The notes under the pieces are model-generated. The model was given only the letters and a program-made list of their open reading frames with translations, had not been told where the DNA came from and ran no database searches. Made by a program: the position numbers and the translations under genes. DNA of 64,000 bases, from assembly GCA_016928435.1 (NCBI GenBank), contig JAFGKT010000048.1, forward strand, positions 1 to 64,000, written 5' to 3'. The DNA comes from Sedimentisphaerales bacterium. GTDB taxonomy: Bacteria > Planctomycetota > Phycisphaerae > Sedimentisphaerales > SM23-30. Positions 45,670-54,912 of this stretch are shown one piece after another (position 1 is the first letter of the stretch; each line of letters starts with the position of its first letter).

Positions 45670-45687
45670 GTTTTTTGACCAAAAAAC
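45670..45687. repeat. Perfect A/T-rich inverted repeat
   Basis: GTTTTTTG, two bases, CAAAAAAC. It lies between the mini-ORF and the convergent DUF3467 gene. Its base composition is too weak for a typical terminator, but it is placed as one. Confidence 0.4.
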
Positions 45688-45836
45688 ACCGCTATTATCA
45701 CAATTGCCCAAATCCGCCCTAACAGCACTGCCCATAAGGTAGCAAAGGGGCCTACCAACAGCAATCGCACACAAGAACCGGTGGATCGCGCCGAAGCATA
45801 AAACTGCCTCGGCACGACACCTTTATGCTCAAGTCA

Positions 45837-46202
45837 TTACTTCTTCTGAGCGTCCGGGCTCAAGCGTCGTTGAACATTCAGTTCAATCACGCCGAAGTTC
45901 TGCTCGTGACGCATAATCGTCTGTTGCAGGGCCGCAAACAGGCGTTTGGCTGTGAATTGATTCATCACTATGCGCTGGCCAACCTTAATCGTCTGATCCT
46001 GACGACTATAAGGGCTCGGATTCAGGGCGAAATCAACAATAATCTCTTCCGGAGTACCAGTGACCCGGCAGAAATTCGAGTACGCCGCATCCAAACCAGC
46101 ATCATCAAGGGTAATACGAACCTGCTGCTGCTCACCAGCGCCCTCGCCGGGCTTTTCAACTATAGCAGCTTCAGTGTCTTTCTTCTTAGCATCGTCAGCC
46201 AT
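45837..46202 (-). CDS. DUF3467-family protein
   Basis: A 121-residue protein. An acidic and Lys-rich N-terminus is followed by a conserved core: AAYSNFCRVTGTPEEIIVDFALNP, then QRIVMNQFTAKRLFAALQQ and EQNFGVIELN, which is the DUF3467 pattern. Family function is unknown; members are small cytoplasmic proteins. The ATG at 46202 follows AAAGGAAA; the ORF-track start 48 bases upstream is not supported. The gene is transcribed away from lepB. Confidence 0.85.
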   Translation of the reverse strand: MADDAKKKDTEAAIVEKPGEGAGEQQQVRITLDDAGLDAAYSNFCRVTGTPEEIIVDFALNPSPYSRQDQTIKVGQRIVMNQFTAKRLFAALQQTIMRHEQNFGVIELNVQRRLSPDAQKK

Positions 46203-46513
46203 GAAACTATTTCCTTTCGCAGACAAACAAAAAACCTGTGACAAACACAAAATCTATCAAGCAACTTAACAACACTGTAATACTGTCAACCAAGATGCTT
46301 ATCAAGATGCCCTTAGGGTTCCATCCAAAGGGCCAAACAATATCTACTAAACGCCAGTTGCCTGACGCAGAGATACTTTATTTCGCTAATTGCCCTTGCT
46401 GTCAAGAAAAATTAACCCGCGGCACTGCCAAATATCCTTTATCACACACCTGATATCGCGTCTAAGCATCAAAAACTCCCCCCGGATACCAATTACCGCG
46501 AAAACCCCCGCTC
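46203..46513. other. Divergent spacer between the DUF3467 gene and lepB
   Basis: No gene is supported; the ORF at 46238-46453 has no family character. A weak GCCCTT/AAGGGC hairpin lies near 46310-46335. No other structure was recognised. Confidence 0.45.
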
Positions 46514-46542
46514 TTGACGAATCCGATCCGGTAAGGTAGCCT
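46514..46542 (+). promoter_or_regulatory. Possible lepB promoter
   Basis: TTGACG, 17 bases, TAGCCT: a good -35 but a poor -10. The transcript would have a leader of about 88 bases. Confidence 0.3.
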
Positions 46543-46636
46543 GCAACATAAAATACATAACCGACCATCAAACGCCGGCCTTACTCCTTCGCTCAAAGCA
46601 CCAAAAGTAGAGCCGCGTCATTCGCAAGAGGAACAA

Positions 46637-48232
46637 ATGTCCGCACAATCTGAAAAAAAAACGCCGAAAACCGCCCTTGAATCCTGCCGTGACGCCCTCG
46701 AATCCCTTGTAATCGCTTTTATCTTGGCGTTTGTATTTCGAGCCTTTGTGGTCGAAGCCTTTGTTATTCCAACCGGCAGCATGGCAGATTCTTTAAGAGG
46801 CGCCCACTTCCATATGGTTTGTCCCAATTGCGGATACGAATACAACTACGGCTTCACTCCCCAAAGCTACGGCTACGGCCCCGACAGCAGAGGCTTAATA
46901 CCACCAGCACCCATCACCGTCGTGCCCAACCAAGCCAGAATCGTCCAGCAAAACGGCGACATAAGAAACCATGCGCCGACCGGCGAACCACTGTGTCCTA
47001 TGTGCGGCTGCGCCGTCGGAACCGCTGTTCGACAACGTGTAAACAACGGCGACCGAATCCTTGTCCTAAAATACATCTACCACCTCTCCGAGCCCCAACG
47101 CTGGGATGTCATCGTTTTCAAAAACCCCCGTTTGCCGCAAGAAAACTACATCAAACGCCTAATCGGCAGACCTGGAGAAACCGTCGAACTTATCGACGGC
47201 GATGTCTATGTCAACAACGTCATTCAACGTAAGCCCGAGCATGTTCAACGGGAACTGTGGATCGAAATCTTCAATAGCGACTACCAAAGCCCTTTGCATA
47301 CCGACCAAAACTATGTGCGAGGCCTCGAAACCCCCAACCTCTGGCAACAGCCCATAGACATCCAACAGCCAGAAACCTGGACCATCGATTACGCTCAACA
47401 TCAATTCGACTTCAACGGCAGCGAGCAACCCGCCGCTGTCAGTTTCACCCACGAACGTCTTGGTTTCACCCTCGCCAATTTCGACGCTTATAACGGCTAT
47501 CGAACTGACCGCGATAATGTCGCCAGCGATCTCAAAATCGCTTTCACCATCATACCCCAAAGTCAAGAATCCAGCATCGAACTAACCCTCGGAAAGTACG
47601 GCCGACAGTACCGCGCCACCGTCAACCTCGCCGGCCAATATCAAATCACCGACCTCTACAACAGCACAGTTGTAGCCCAAGGCAATTTCACCTCCCTAAC
47701 CATGGGCCGTCCAGTAATAATTTCTTTTGCCAACCTCGATCATCAACTCACCCTGAACGTGGAAAACGACTCTATTACTTACAACGGGCCATCTGATCCC
47801 CAAGAATGGGGCTATGATCCCCAGTGGCACCATACCCCCCAAAGTGCCATGCCTCTGCCAACCGTTGACATCGCCGCACAAGGCCAACCGTTCGCCCTCC
47901 AACATGTTCAGCTATTTCGCGACGTCCACTACACCAATTCCAATTTGGACAACGGAAGCGCCCCAGGGCATGGCACCGAAGGCAACCCCATCACCCTCCA
48001 AGACGACCAATTCTTCGCTCTGGGCGATAACAGCCCAGTCAGCGGCGACTCACGCGTTTGGAGCCAGCCCGGTATCGGCAATCGCTCAACAAGCTACGAC
48101 GCAGGCATCGTACCCCGAGACTACATCATGGGCCGAGCCTTCTTCGTCTATTGGCCTGCCGGCTACACCATCCACCCCAACGTCAGATTCGCACTCATAC
48201 CCAACGTAGGCGACATGCGATTTATTCATTAA
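46637..48232 (+). CDS. lepB: Signal peptidase I with zinc-ribbon and large insertion
   Basis: A 531-residue type I signal peptidase that removes signal peptides outside the inner membrane. The membrane anchor is near residues 23-40. The catalytic Ser48 is in IPTGSMADSL, the catalytic Lys145 in GDRILVLKYIY, and the C-terminal box is GDNSPVSGDSR. Two additions are unusual: a CPNC (62-65) and CPMC (120-123) pair between Ser and Lys, forming a likely zinc ribbon, and about 250 extra residues (about 205-455) that look beta-rich and lectin-like. GAGG lies six bases before the ATG. The HAD gene follows 37 bases later. Confidence 0.93.
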   Translation: MSAQSEKKTPKTALESCRDALESLVIAFILAFVFRAFVVEAFVIPTGSMADSLRGAHFHMVCPNCGYEYNYGFTPQSYGYGPDSRGLIPPAPITVVPNQARIVQQNGDIRNHAPTGEPLCPMCGCAVGTAVRQRVNNGDRILVLKYIYHLSEPQRWDVIVFKNPRLPQENYIKRLIGRPGETVELIDGDVYVNNVIQRKPEHVQRELWIEIFNSDYQSPLHTDQNYVRGLETPNLWQQPIDIQQPETWTIDYAQHQFDFNGSEQPAAVSFTHERLGFTLANFDAYNGYRTDRDNVASDLKIAFTIIPQSQESSIELTLGKYGRQYRATVNLAGQYQITDLYNSTVVAQGNFTSLTMGRPVIISFANLDHQLTLNVENDSITYNGPSDPQEWGYDPQWHHTPQSAMPLPTVDIAAQGQPFALQHVQLFRDVHYTNSNLDNGSAPGHGTEGNPITLQDDQFFALGDNSPVSGDSRVWSQPGIGNRSTSYDAGIVPRDYIMGRAFFVYWPAGYTIHPNVRFALIPNVGDMRFIH

Positions 48233-48269
48233 ACCTTACCAAACACTCTCTCCTTAACAGGCCCGCAAC

Positions 48270-49046
48270 ATGACCACCAAAGCCGTACTCTTCGATCTTG
48301 ATGAAACCCTCATGTACGAAGAGACCTCCAACCAGCAATCCTTCCAAGTCGCCTGCCAACTCGCCGCCGAACGATACCCCGTCACCGCCGACCAAATCTA
48401 CCAAGCACTCACGCAAAAATCCGATGCTCTTTGGCAAGCAGGTCCTTTCTTTCAATTCCTCGACTCGCTCGGCACCGCGTATTGGGAAGGACTATGGGGA
48501 CAATTCTCCGGCAATTGGCCTAACTTCAATCAAATCCGGCCTTGGATCGAAGACTTCCGCGCTCAGTCTTGGCAGCAGGCTCTGCAATCTCTCGATATCG
48601 ATGACCACGCCTTAGCCGATTACATGGCCGAAACCTTCATTCAAGATCGCGCCCACCGCCACACCGCCTTCGATCATGCCCACCAACTGCTCGCCGACCT
48701 ATCGAAAAAATACAAACTCGCCCTCATAACCAACGGCGTGCCCGATATCCAGTGGTGCAAAATCAACGCCCTTAACTTCGCCCCTTACTTCCAAGCCGTC
48801 CTAATATCCGGCGAACTAGGCATCGGCAAACCCGACCCAAAAATCTTCAACCTCGCCCTAGAAAAATTAGGGACATCTGCTTCTAATGCCGTCATGGTTG
48901 GCAACAGTCTATCCCGCGATATCGCCGGCGCCCACAACGCACAAATCCGCTCCATCCTCATCGACACCACCGACCCCGAAGCCCACACCGACATCACCCC
49001 CGACGCCGTAATCTCCCAACTAGATCAACTTCCACCACTGCTCTAA
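48270..49046 (+). CDS. HAD-family hydrolase
   Basis: A 258-residue HAD phosphatase with a helical C1 cap. Motif I is LFDLDETL, motif II LITNG, motif III Lys in GKPDPKIF, and motif IV VGNSLSRDI. It is closest in style to YjjG-type nucleotide phosphatases, but the substrate is not determined by sequence. It probably shares a transcript with lepB and ends at a hairpin before the convergent lpxI. Confidence 0.9.
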   Translation: MTTKAVLFDLDETLMYEETSNQQSFQVACQLAAERYPVTADQIYQALTQKSDALWQAGPFFQFLDSLGTAYWEGLWGQFSGNWPNFNQIRPWIEDFRAQSWQQALQSLDIDDHALADYMAETFIQDRAHRHTAFDHAHQLLADLSKKYKLALITNGVPDIQWCKINALNFAPYFQAVLISGELGIGKPDPKIFNLALEKLGTSASNAVMVGNSLSRDIAGAHNAQIRSILIDTTDPEAHTDITPDAVISQLDQLPPLL

Positions 49047-49057
49047 CCCCAAAGTAG

Positions 49058-49076
49058 CACAAGCGTCTCGCTTGTG
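49058..49076. repeat. Perfect hairpin between convergent genes
   Basis: CACAAGCG, three bases, CGCTTGTG, in the 82-base gap between the HAD gene and lpxI. There is no long T-run. Such short GC hairpins are often dispersed in planctomycete spacers; only one copy is in this window. It may serve as a shared transcript end. Confidence 0.6.
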
Positions 49077-49128
49077 TCATTCTTGCGAAGACTCCGAATC
49101 CATCCCTGACACTTCTAATCCCCGCACG

Positions 49129-49983
49129 TTACCGCCCCACTATGGCGATCTTATTCTTATCCGCCGCCTTAACAGTATCAGGCAAATCAATTAACAGCGT
49201 CTTGCCTGCCTCCACCGCCACGCACACCGCCCCGTTACGTTTCAAATTCTCTATCGTCGCCACCCCCACCGTCGGCACATCAAAGCGCATATCCTGGTTC
49301 GGCTTGGCCGTCTTTATCAGCGTCCACCCACCAGCCTTACACAACTGCCCCGCCCGCTCGATCATCTTATCCGTCCCCTCTATCGCCTCTACCGCGATAA
49401 CTTCCTTCTCCTTCACCGCAATCGCCTGGCCGATATCCAAATCCCCCATCCGCTTAACAATCGACCAACCAAACTCAATATCCGCTAACACAGCCGCGCT
49501 CGGCTGAGTTCGGGTCATCACCCCTTCATGCGCCAAATGCTCTTTACAATATTGTACCGAATCTTCCAAAATAATACCTCCCGTCGCCAGCTCATCCGCT
49601 AACGCCGATAGCAGCGTATCGTTGCGTTTATCTTTGCCCCGCAATCTACTATACCACAAACGGAACGCCCGCCAATCCGGCCGATACTGCAATATCCGCC
49701 ATGGCGTATAAATCTTTCGCTTCGCCACTCGCCCCACCATTATCGTTCCACTGACCCCATGCCTTGACAAATGCCTTATCCACCGCCCAGGCCTCGCGAT
49801 CGGCACCCACTTAAAAACATCCACATGTTCCGCCAACTCCGCATCCGCCTGATCCGCAAACGCCGCGCAAACCACTCGCAGCCCAGCCGCTCGCGCACCG
49901 TCCGCCACCAAAAAAGGTAACCGCCCCTGACCCGCGATCAAGCCCAAAACCCCCTTAGCATCTTTTTCACCTGTTACCGTCAC
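49129..49983 (-). CDS. lpxI: UDP-2,3-diacylglucosamine pyrophosphatase LpxI
   Basis: A 284-residue LpxI (DUF1009) protein that cleaves UDP-2,3-diacylglucosamine to lipid X in lipid A synthesis, an alternative to LpxH. Family blocks are present: GLIAGQGRLPFLVADGAR at the start, MVGRVAKRKIY, the Asp-containing RNDTLLSALADEL, and the C-terminal GVATIENLKRNGAVCVAVEAGKTLLID. It is encoded 61 bases after lpxD on the same strand, consistent with a lipid A operon and an outer membrane with LPS-type lipid. Confidence 0.94.
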   Translation of the reverse strand: MTVTGEKDAKGVLGLIAGQGRLPFLVADGARAAGLRVVCAAFADQADAELAEHVDVFKWVPIARPGRWIRHLSRHGVSGTIMVGRVAKRKIYTPWRILQYRPDWRAFRLWYSRLRGKDKRNDTLLSALADELATGGIILEDSVQYCKEHLAHEGVMTRTQPSAAVLADIEFGWSIVKRMGDLDIGQAIAVKEKEVIAVEAIEGTDKMIERAGQLCKAGGWTLIKTAKPNQDMRFDVPTVGVATIENLKRNGAVCVAVEAGKTLLIDLPDTVKAADKNKIAIVGR

Positions 49984-50044
49984 GCGCCTAAACCGCCTGC
50001 CTGTCCCCTATTTTAAGCTTGATATCAGTATCCCGCCCCGCAAC

Positions 50045-51076
50045 CTACGATTTGCCTTTGATGAAATTCCGCACTGTCTTATCCAGCTCTCGCAGTTTCT
50101 TGCGAAAGTCCGGCAAATCTTTTATCAGTGTCAAACTGCGCTTGGCCAACGTCAAAGGCATCGCCGGCGAACCCGCCAGCGTCTCACCATCTTCCACACT
50201 ATTGGTAACACCCGACTTAGCCGCGATCGTCACTTGATCACCAATCTTGATATGCCCCACCACGCCGACCTGTCCGCCGAACACACAATATTTACCAGTC
50301 TCCACACTCCCAGCAATACCCACCTGCGCCACCAGCAAATTATGAGGCCCAATCTTGGTATTGTGTCCAATAGCAATCAAATTGCTGAACTTGCACCCCT
50401 TGCCGATCACCGTATCACCCAACGTACCACGGTCAATCGCGCAGTTAGCGCCAATCTCCACATCGTCTTCGATAACCACCGCCCCAATTTGCGGTATCTT
50501 ATGATGCACGCCCCCGTGCGTGGCGTAACCAAACCCATCCTGGCCCACCACCGTACCGCTATGAATCGTCACACGGTCGCCAATCGTACACCCATCATAA
50601 ATCGTTACATTCGGATAAATGATGCAGTCTTTCCCTATCGTCGTGCCGGGCCCCACCGTGCAGTTCGGATATATCCGCGTACCCGCGCCAATCTCCACAT
50701 TTTCCGATATGCAGGTGAAATCGTGAATATCCACGTTCTCCCCTATTGTCGCTGACTCCGCCACGCTCGCTCGCGCACTCACACCGATAGGCCTATGCTC
50801 CCGATGACCATGGATCAAAACCACAATCTGCATAAAAGCGTAATACGGATCACGACAACGAATCAGCGTCCGCCCCGTCACCTCAACGTCTTCACCCACC
50901 ACAATCACCGAAGCCTTCGACTCCGCGATCTGTTTCTCGTACTTCAGGTTCGCCAAAAAACTAACATCCCCCGCCTCCGCGTCCGTCAGCGTCGCAGCAC
51001 CAGTTATAACTTGCGAACTGTCCCCCTCGACCACCCCACCAACATGTTCCGCTAATTGTTGTACGGTCTTTTCCAA
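50045..51076 (-). CDS. lpxD: UDP-3-O-acylglucosamine N-acyltransferase LpxD
   Basis: A 343-residue LpxD, the third step of lipid A synthesis, transferring an acyl chain from acyl carrier protein to UDP-3-O-acylglucosamine. It has an N-terminal uridine-binding domain (residues 1-95) and a left-handed beta-helix of hexapeptide repeats (100-300). The catalytic His238 is in AIGHNTKIG, and GQDGFGYA occurs as in the family. The C-terminal helices are Lys-rich. The start is TTG, with AAGG nine bases upstream; no ATG is better placed. lpxI follows. Confidence 0.95.
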   Translation of the reverse strand: MEKTVQQLAEHVGGVVEGDSSQVITGAATLTDAEAGDVSFLANLKYEKQIAESKASVIVVGEDVEVTGRTLIRCRDPYYAFMQIVVLIHGHREHRPIGVSARASVAESATIGENVDIHDFTCISENVEIGAGTRIYPNCTVGPGTTIGKDCIIYPNVTIYDGCTIGDRVTIHSGTVVGQDGFGYATHGGVHHKIPQIGAVVIEDDVEIGANCAIDRGTLGDTVIGKGCKFSNLIAIGHNTKIGPHNLLVAQVGIAGSVETGKYCVFGGQVGVVGHIKIGDQVTIAAKSGVTNSVEDGETLAGSPAMPLTLAKRSLTLIKDLPDFRKKLRELDKTVRNFIKGKS

Positions 51077-51116
51077 AACTAATAACCTTATTCAAACTAA
51101 CCGAAAGAAATGTGTC

Positions 51117-51136
51117 ATTCCCGCGCAGGCGGGAAT
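51117..51136. repeat. CATTCCCGC-type palindromic repeat
   Basis: ATTCCCGC, four bases, GCGGGAAT. This unit resembles short ATTCCC palindromes dispersed in many bacterial genomes, for example the dRS3-like repeats of Neisseria. A second small hairpin (TCGCC/GGCGA) follows directly. It lies upstream of lpxD. Confidence 0.7.
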
Positions 51137-51467
51137 CCAGGGAAAACAGCTTCGCCGGAGGCGAGTCCACTTTGATACTCTAAGTTCTTCACAAATGCTA
51201 CTGATACGATTATTCTTCTCAATGAACCGGTCAGTTTGAGTACCTTAACAATAATTCACTCTACAAATTAACCACTTGTCAATCAAGCAATTATAAGTAC
51301 CTCGCCCCACAAGTCAACAATAACATAAATCCAATCCCCCACCAAATTGGCAGACCACTACCACCTAAACTACTGCTAACAATAACATTACACATCCCAC
51401 CGTCGCCATGCTCATCCCCCATATCGCCATTCCCACCTACCCCACTTCCGTGCATTGTGCCTCTGAA
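51137..51467. other. Spacer with no recognised content
   Basis: AT-rich sequence between lpxD and the accessory gene run. No gene or further repeat was recognised. Confidence 0.5.
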
Positions 51468-51923
51468 TCAATCCACTTGCTCGAAATTTGGAATTATGTT
51501 TTCCCTTACGTATGGCCCAAACCACCTTCCATGGGGATCAGGAGGAAAGCTGCCGATTTTTTGCAGGGATTGTATATGCCCCTTCAAGTTAGGCATCTTT
51601 CTTACTGTATCAACAGATAATAGCCGCTCTAACGCACATATGTACATCATCATCTCGTCGGGATCGACATATACCTCAGCTTCCCATTCTTCAGCAGAAA
51701 TTTCAGGAACTAGAAAACAATAAGGCAATTCGCCCCAATTCCAGGCAGAGGCATACTGCCAATATTCATTAGTTATTTCATCCCTGTAAAGGCGATGCTC
51801 ACCATCAGGATGCTTCAACACAAGAGTCAGAGATTCTAGAATACTTCTTGTCTCCTTGGCTCGCCTATTTATAGCTTTGCGTGCAAACTCTATATGCGGA
51901 TATTTTGATAATGATTCAGACAT
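51468..51923 (-). CDS. Hypothetical protein, 151 residues
   Basis: Not recognised. It is an acidic, soluble protein with several Trp and Tyr residues (YWQYASAWNWGELPYCF, EEWEAEVYVDPDEMMMY) and no signal peptide or membrane segment. Small, acidic, aromatic-rich proteins of this kind occur among immunity and accessory proteins, but no toxin partner is seen. AGGAAG lies five bases before the ATG, which makes the gene credible. It is the last gene of a same-strand accessory run. Confidence 0.7.
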   Translation of the reverse strand: MSESLSKYPHIEFARKAINRRAKETRSILESLTLVLKHPDGEHRLYRDEITNEYWQYASAWNWGELPYCFLVPEISAEEWEAEVYVDPDEMMMYICALERLLSVDTVRKMPNLKGHIQSLQKIGSFPPDPHGRWFGPYVRENIIPNFEQVD

Positions 51924-51975
51924 AGTCTTCCTAATAGATAATCATATGCTTTTGCTGTTCACATCCCACTTCGCT

Positions 51976-52407
51976 TCAGTACAGTTTCTTTCCCATACTA
52001 ACTCGCTGTTCCACCGAATACCCATTAGCCAAATAAAATTCCTGCACCGCTTCATTACCTTCCATAATTTGCAGATTAACTTTCAAACACCCCAGCTCCA
52101 TCAATTTACTTTGAATAAACCCAAGCAACCCAGAACCAACACCTCGCTTCTGACACTCCGGCCGAACCGCAATAGAATAAATCCAACCTCTATGCCCATC
52201 ATACCCTCCCATAACCGTACCAATAACTTCCCCATCTTTCTCAGCCACAAAAAACAACCCATCGCCGTTCTCAACCTTCTTATCTATCGCAACCCCCGGC
52301 TGATTATGCGCCGCCCCATAACCAAAAACCCCCTGCCAAAGCCCAATCACCTGCTCCCGATGCTTAGAATCATCATATTCAACAATGTTATACTGCATAC
52401 TTTGCAT
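51976..52407 (-). CDS. GNAT-family acetyltransferase
   Basis: A 143-residue single-domain GNAT of the YpeA type. The acetyl-CoA loop is in IAVRPECQKRGVGSGLL, and the terminal motif is NEAVQEFYLANGYSVEQR. The substrate is unknown. Two close ATG starts exist (52407 and 52398). It is part of the accessory run. Confidence 0.88.
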   Translation of the reverse strand: MQSMQYNIVEYDDSKHREQVIGLWQGVFGYGAAHNQPGVAIDKKVENGDGLFFVAEKDGEVIGTVMGGYDGHRGWIYSIAVRPECQKRGVGSGLLGFIQSKLMELGCLKVNLQIMEGNEAVQEFYLANGYSVEQRVSMGKKLY

Positions 52408-52498
52408 ACTGTTCTTCTTTATACCTATTGATATTAACTCCAGCTATACAAAATCGCGGATAAAAACCGCGCATTTTGAATCTCCCCCTAAGCACTGG

Positions 52499-53377
52499 CT
52501 ACACATAAAATATCGCTTTGCCCACAAAACAACATTTTCCACCTATTTCTATTCTGTATTTATCATCCTTAATACTGCCGCGCATCATTATCCGGGAAGG
52601 CCTCTTTATTTCTATCCCCTGTTCATTTTGTATTTCAAATTGATCCCCAAACACCTTGTGTTTAAGAAGGTATGCCACTAATGGACCAGCAGCGGAACCA
52701 GTCGCAGGATCTTCAATAATTCCAAAGTGTGGAGCGAATAGCCTTGTGTGAACCTTGGCATCCTGATTTTCCGTTTCAAAAGAGAAAATATAGGGCGCTA
52801 TCGAATTATGCTTGGCAAAAAATCCTGCAATTCTATCCATGTTGCCCTGTGCTTTGCGAATAGAAGTAAGCCCTTCAATAGGGACAATTAGTATTGTATT
52901 ACCTGTAGATACTTCTTCGATCGGCAGATTTTCCTGAATGTCGCACCCTTTTAATCCAACTAGTGACGCTATCTCATCCAAATCTTCATATGTATCAAAA
53001 AACTCCGGCTCGTTTTGCTTCATCCAAATTACTTCGTTGGATTGAACCAAAGGAATAACTCCTACTTTTGTTCGCAGATTAATACTCTTTTTATCTTTAC
53101 AATCATTATCTAAAACATTTAGCAGCGAATATGCTGTTCCTAATGTAGGATGCCCAGCAAAAGGTATTTCCGACTTCGGAGTAAATATTCTTATATTGTA
53201 ATCCGCCTGCGAATTATTACTCTTTTGTACAAAAGTAGTTTCAGAATAATTAATTTCATTTGCCAGCTTTTGCATTTGAGCATCAGTTAAATCATCCGCT
53301 GACGGAAACACCGCCAGCTGATTGCCCGCAAAAGGCATATTAGTAAATACATCAATAAAAACACAATCTTTTTTCAA
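52499..53377 (-). CDS. PhzF-family isomerase-like protein
   Basis: A protein of about 292 residues with the two-domain PhzF (diaminopimelate-epimerase-like) fold. It shows DVFTNMPFAGNQLAVFP, the catalytic Glu in NYSETTFV, the FAGHPTLGTA helix, and EDPATGSAAG of the second half. Relatives isomerise small metabolites; phenazine synthesis is not implied, since no other phz gene is nearby. The gene is clearly AT-richer than its neighbours and uses many Asn, Lys and Ile codons, which suggests recent transfer. A TTG at 53377 preceded by GGGAGG is favoured over the ATG at 53389 that lies inside that Shine-Dalgarno site. Confidence 0.9.
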   Translation of the reverse strand: MKKDCVFIDVFTNMPFAGNQLAVFPSADDLTDAQMQKLANEINYSETTFVQKSNNSQADYNIRIFTPKSEIPFAGHPTLGTAYSLLNVLDNDCKDKKSINLRTKVGVIPLVQSNEVIWMKQNEPEFFDTYEDLDEIASLVGLKGCDIQENLPIEEVSTGNTILIVPIEGLTSIRKAQGNMDRIAGFFAKHNSIAPYIFSFETENQDAKVHTRLFAPHFGIIEDPATGSAAGPLVAYLLKHKVFGDQFEIQNEQGIEIKRPSRIMMRGSIKDDKYRIEIGGKCCFVGKAIFYV

Positions 53378-53423
53378 ATTACCTCCCATATGACATCAGT
53401 CTCACATGCTTAAAATCACGCAA

Positions 53424-53963
53424 TTATTCCAAGTCAGGTTCATGCTTGGCCTCCGTATTCAGAACGCCTCGAATGAAATCGTGTTTGCCGCCGGTGTATG
53501 ACTTCCGGTCATCTGGAAAATCCTCCTTGAGTTTCTCCTTTAGCTCCGAATAGCGTTTCCGCAGATCAGAGTCCCGACGCAGCATGTCTCGAAACCGGAG
53601 ATAGTTTTGCCACTGAATGTCATCGAGTGCCACAATGTGAAGATGGATGGTCCGAACATTCGGCTCAGTCTCCCAAACAAAAAGGTGGCCACCAGAATCC
53701 TCCCCGTCACCACGATAGATGTAGCCAAGTGCCGTAAGCTTCTCAATCAACTTGGGCATCACATCAAGTGTAGCCACTGCGGCGGCAAGGTCCAAGATGG
53801 GTTTCGCCACCATCCCAGCCACCGCTGTACTGCCGACATGCTGAACATCCGCAATAAGATCCCCGCCGATCTCCCGCACCTGAACACAGGCCTTGGCCGC
53901 AAGATCAGTCCAACCCGGGTCGGACTCAACCACTCGCACGGTATGCCTTCTCAATCCAATCAT
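53424..53963 (-). CDS. GrpB-family (UPF0157) protein
   Basis: A 179-residue GrpB-type protein, distantly related to nucleotidyltransferases. The family pattern is visible: VQHVGSTAVAGMVAKPILDLAA, then LGYIYRGD, and HLHIVALDDIQWQNYLRFRDML. The function is not established. Such genes are common passengers of accessory regions. No clear Shine-Dalgarno site. Confidence 0.88.
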   Translation of the reverse strand: MIGLRRHTVRVVESDPGWTDLAAKACVQVREIGGDLIADVQHVGSTAVAGMVAKPILDLAAAVATLDVMPKLIEKLTALGYIYRGDGEDSGGHLFVWETEPNVRTIHLHIVALDDIQWQNYLRFRDMLRRDSDLRKRYSELKEKLKEDFPDDRKSYTGGKHDFIRGVLNTEAKHEPDLE

Positions 53964-53995
53964 CTCATTAATCCAAGGTTTTAATCAACCAATCA

Positions 53996-54337
53996 TTATT
54001 TCTCAATTCCCAACGGCAAACAAAAACGCCCATCTGCCTCCGTCGGAAAACCAACAACATCAACCACCGCATCCAAATTCACACTGCCGTAAACATGCGG
54101 AAAAAGCTCTTCCCCTCCCTCAAGATTCTCATAGCGGACCTCTGCCGTGAGTTTCTCCTCATCAATACAAAGCAAAACCAACCCCTCTTGCCCAGCAAAT
54201 AAAAAATTCGCGACCCGAACCACCTGCTCAGCCTTAGAACAATGAATAAAACCCTCCGCGTTCAGAGAAGCTGCCCCGTACTCCCCCGCCAACACCGCCT
54301 CTTCCCATTCGCTTCGCTTGGTTATATGAAGAATCAT
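53996..54337 (-). CDS. DUF952-family protein
   Basis: A 113-residue DUF952 protein. Its family marks are ILHITKRSEWEEA at the start, EGFIHCSKAEQVVRVAN in the middle, and FPHVYGSVNLDAVVDV near the end. The conserved His, Cys and Ser suggest an enzyme of unknown activity. It is encoded 32 bases before the GrpB gene. Confidence 0.88.
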   Translation of the reverse strand: MILHITKRSEWEEAVLAGEYGAASLNAEGFIHCSKAEQVVRVANFLFAGQEGLVLLCIDEEKLTAEVRYENLEGGEELFPHVYGSVNLDAVVDVVGFPTEADGRFCLPLGIEK

Positions 54338-54367
54338 TGTCTTTTCCCAGAGACTTGTTCTGTTTTC

Positions 54368-54748
54368 TTATTCTTCCAATATGAGCTCGTCTTGACTTTG
54401 TGATTCTATTTGTGAATCAATGCGTCTCTCCTGAATTATCGGGTTGTTACGATCATTAGTAATTGTTAGTACAAATTCTGTGAACTTATCCTCGCTACAA
54501 CGTAACAGGTGGACCTCTTCATCTGTTAGCTTGATTGCGACATTCTGCCAGCCGATACCAGGAAATATCGCCACAAGCATATAATCGGACTGATCATCTG
54601 CACGGTAAATCGAGTACAGCCATGCGTCGTTTTGATATTGTTTCGTGTATCGCGTTTGTGACATAGTTCCGTAGCCCTGTAGGATGCCCTCATCAGCCCA
54701 TATCCTATGTGTCCGCAAACCCTGCGCCCAAATCTCCATCACGATCAT
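54368..54748 (-). CDS. Hypothetical protein, up to 126 residues
   Basis: Not recognised. It is a soluble protein with a mixed core (YTKQYQNDAWLYSIYRAD, MLVAIFPGIGWQNVAIKL) and a polar Gln/Ser/Glu-rich tail. Two starts are possible. The ATG at 54748 lacks a Shine-Dalgarno site. The ATG at 54664 (98 residues) is preceded at the same distance by the sequence that also precedes the next gene upstream, so the shorter form may be the real one, with the repeat serving as leader. Confidence 0.6.
   Translation of the reverse strand: MIVMEIWAQGLRTHRIWADEGILQGYGTMSQTRYTKQYQNDAWLYSIYRADDQSDYMLVAIFPGIGWQNVAIKLTDEEVHLLRCSEDKFTEFVLTITNDRNNPIIQERRIDSQIESQSQDELILEE
54675..54700 (-). repeat. Leader repeat, copy 1
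   Basis: A 26-base sequence containing GATGAGGGCATCCTACAGGG on the minus strand, ending 10 bases before the ATG at 54664. It is nearly identical to 55310-55335. Confidence 0.65.
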
Positions 54749-54912
54749 TCAGAACCCAATCACAACAGAGACCTGATTTCACAAACCCATAATACGTCGA
54801 TCAACCCCAATGGTCAATTGATTTTACCACCCGTCGACTGTGCAACTTGCTTGCACACGCGTCCCCCTCATAATATGCGAAAAGGAATAATGACGAAAAA
54901 ACTCGACAACAA

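Noticed and set aside
46238-46453. 71-residue plus-strand ORF upstream of lepB
   Set aside because: It overlaps the start of the divergent DUF3467 leader, with no family resemblance and no ribosome-binding site.
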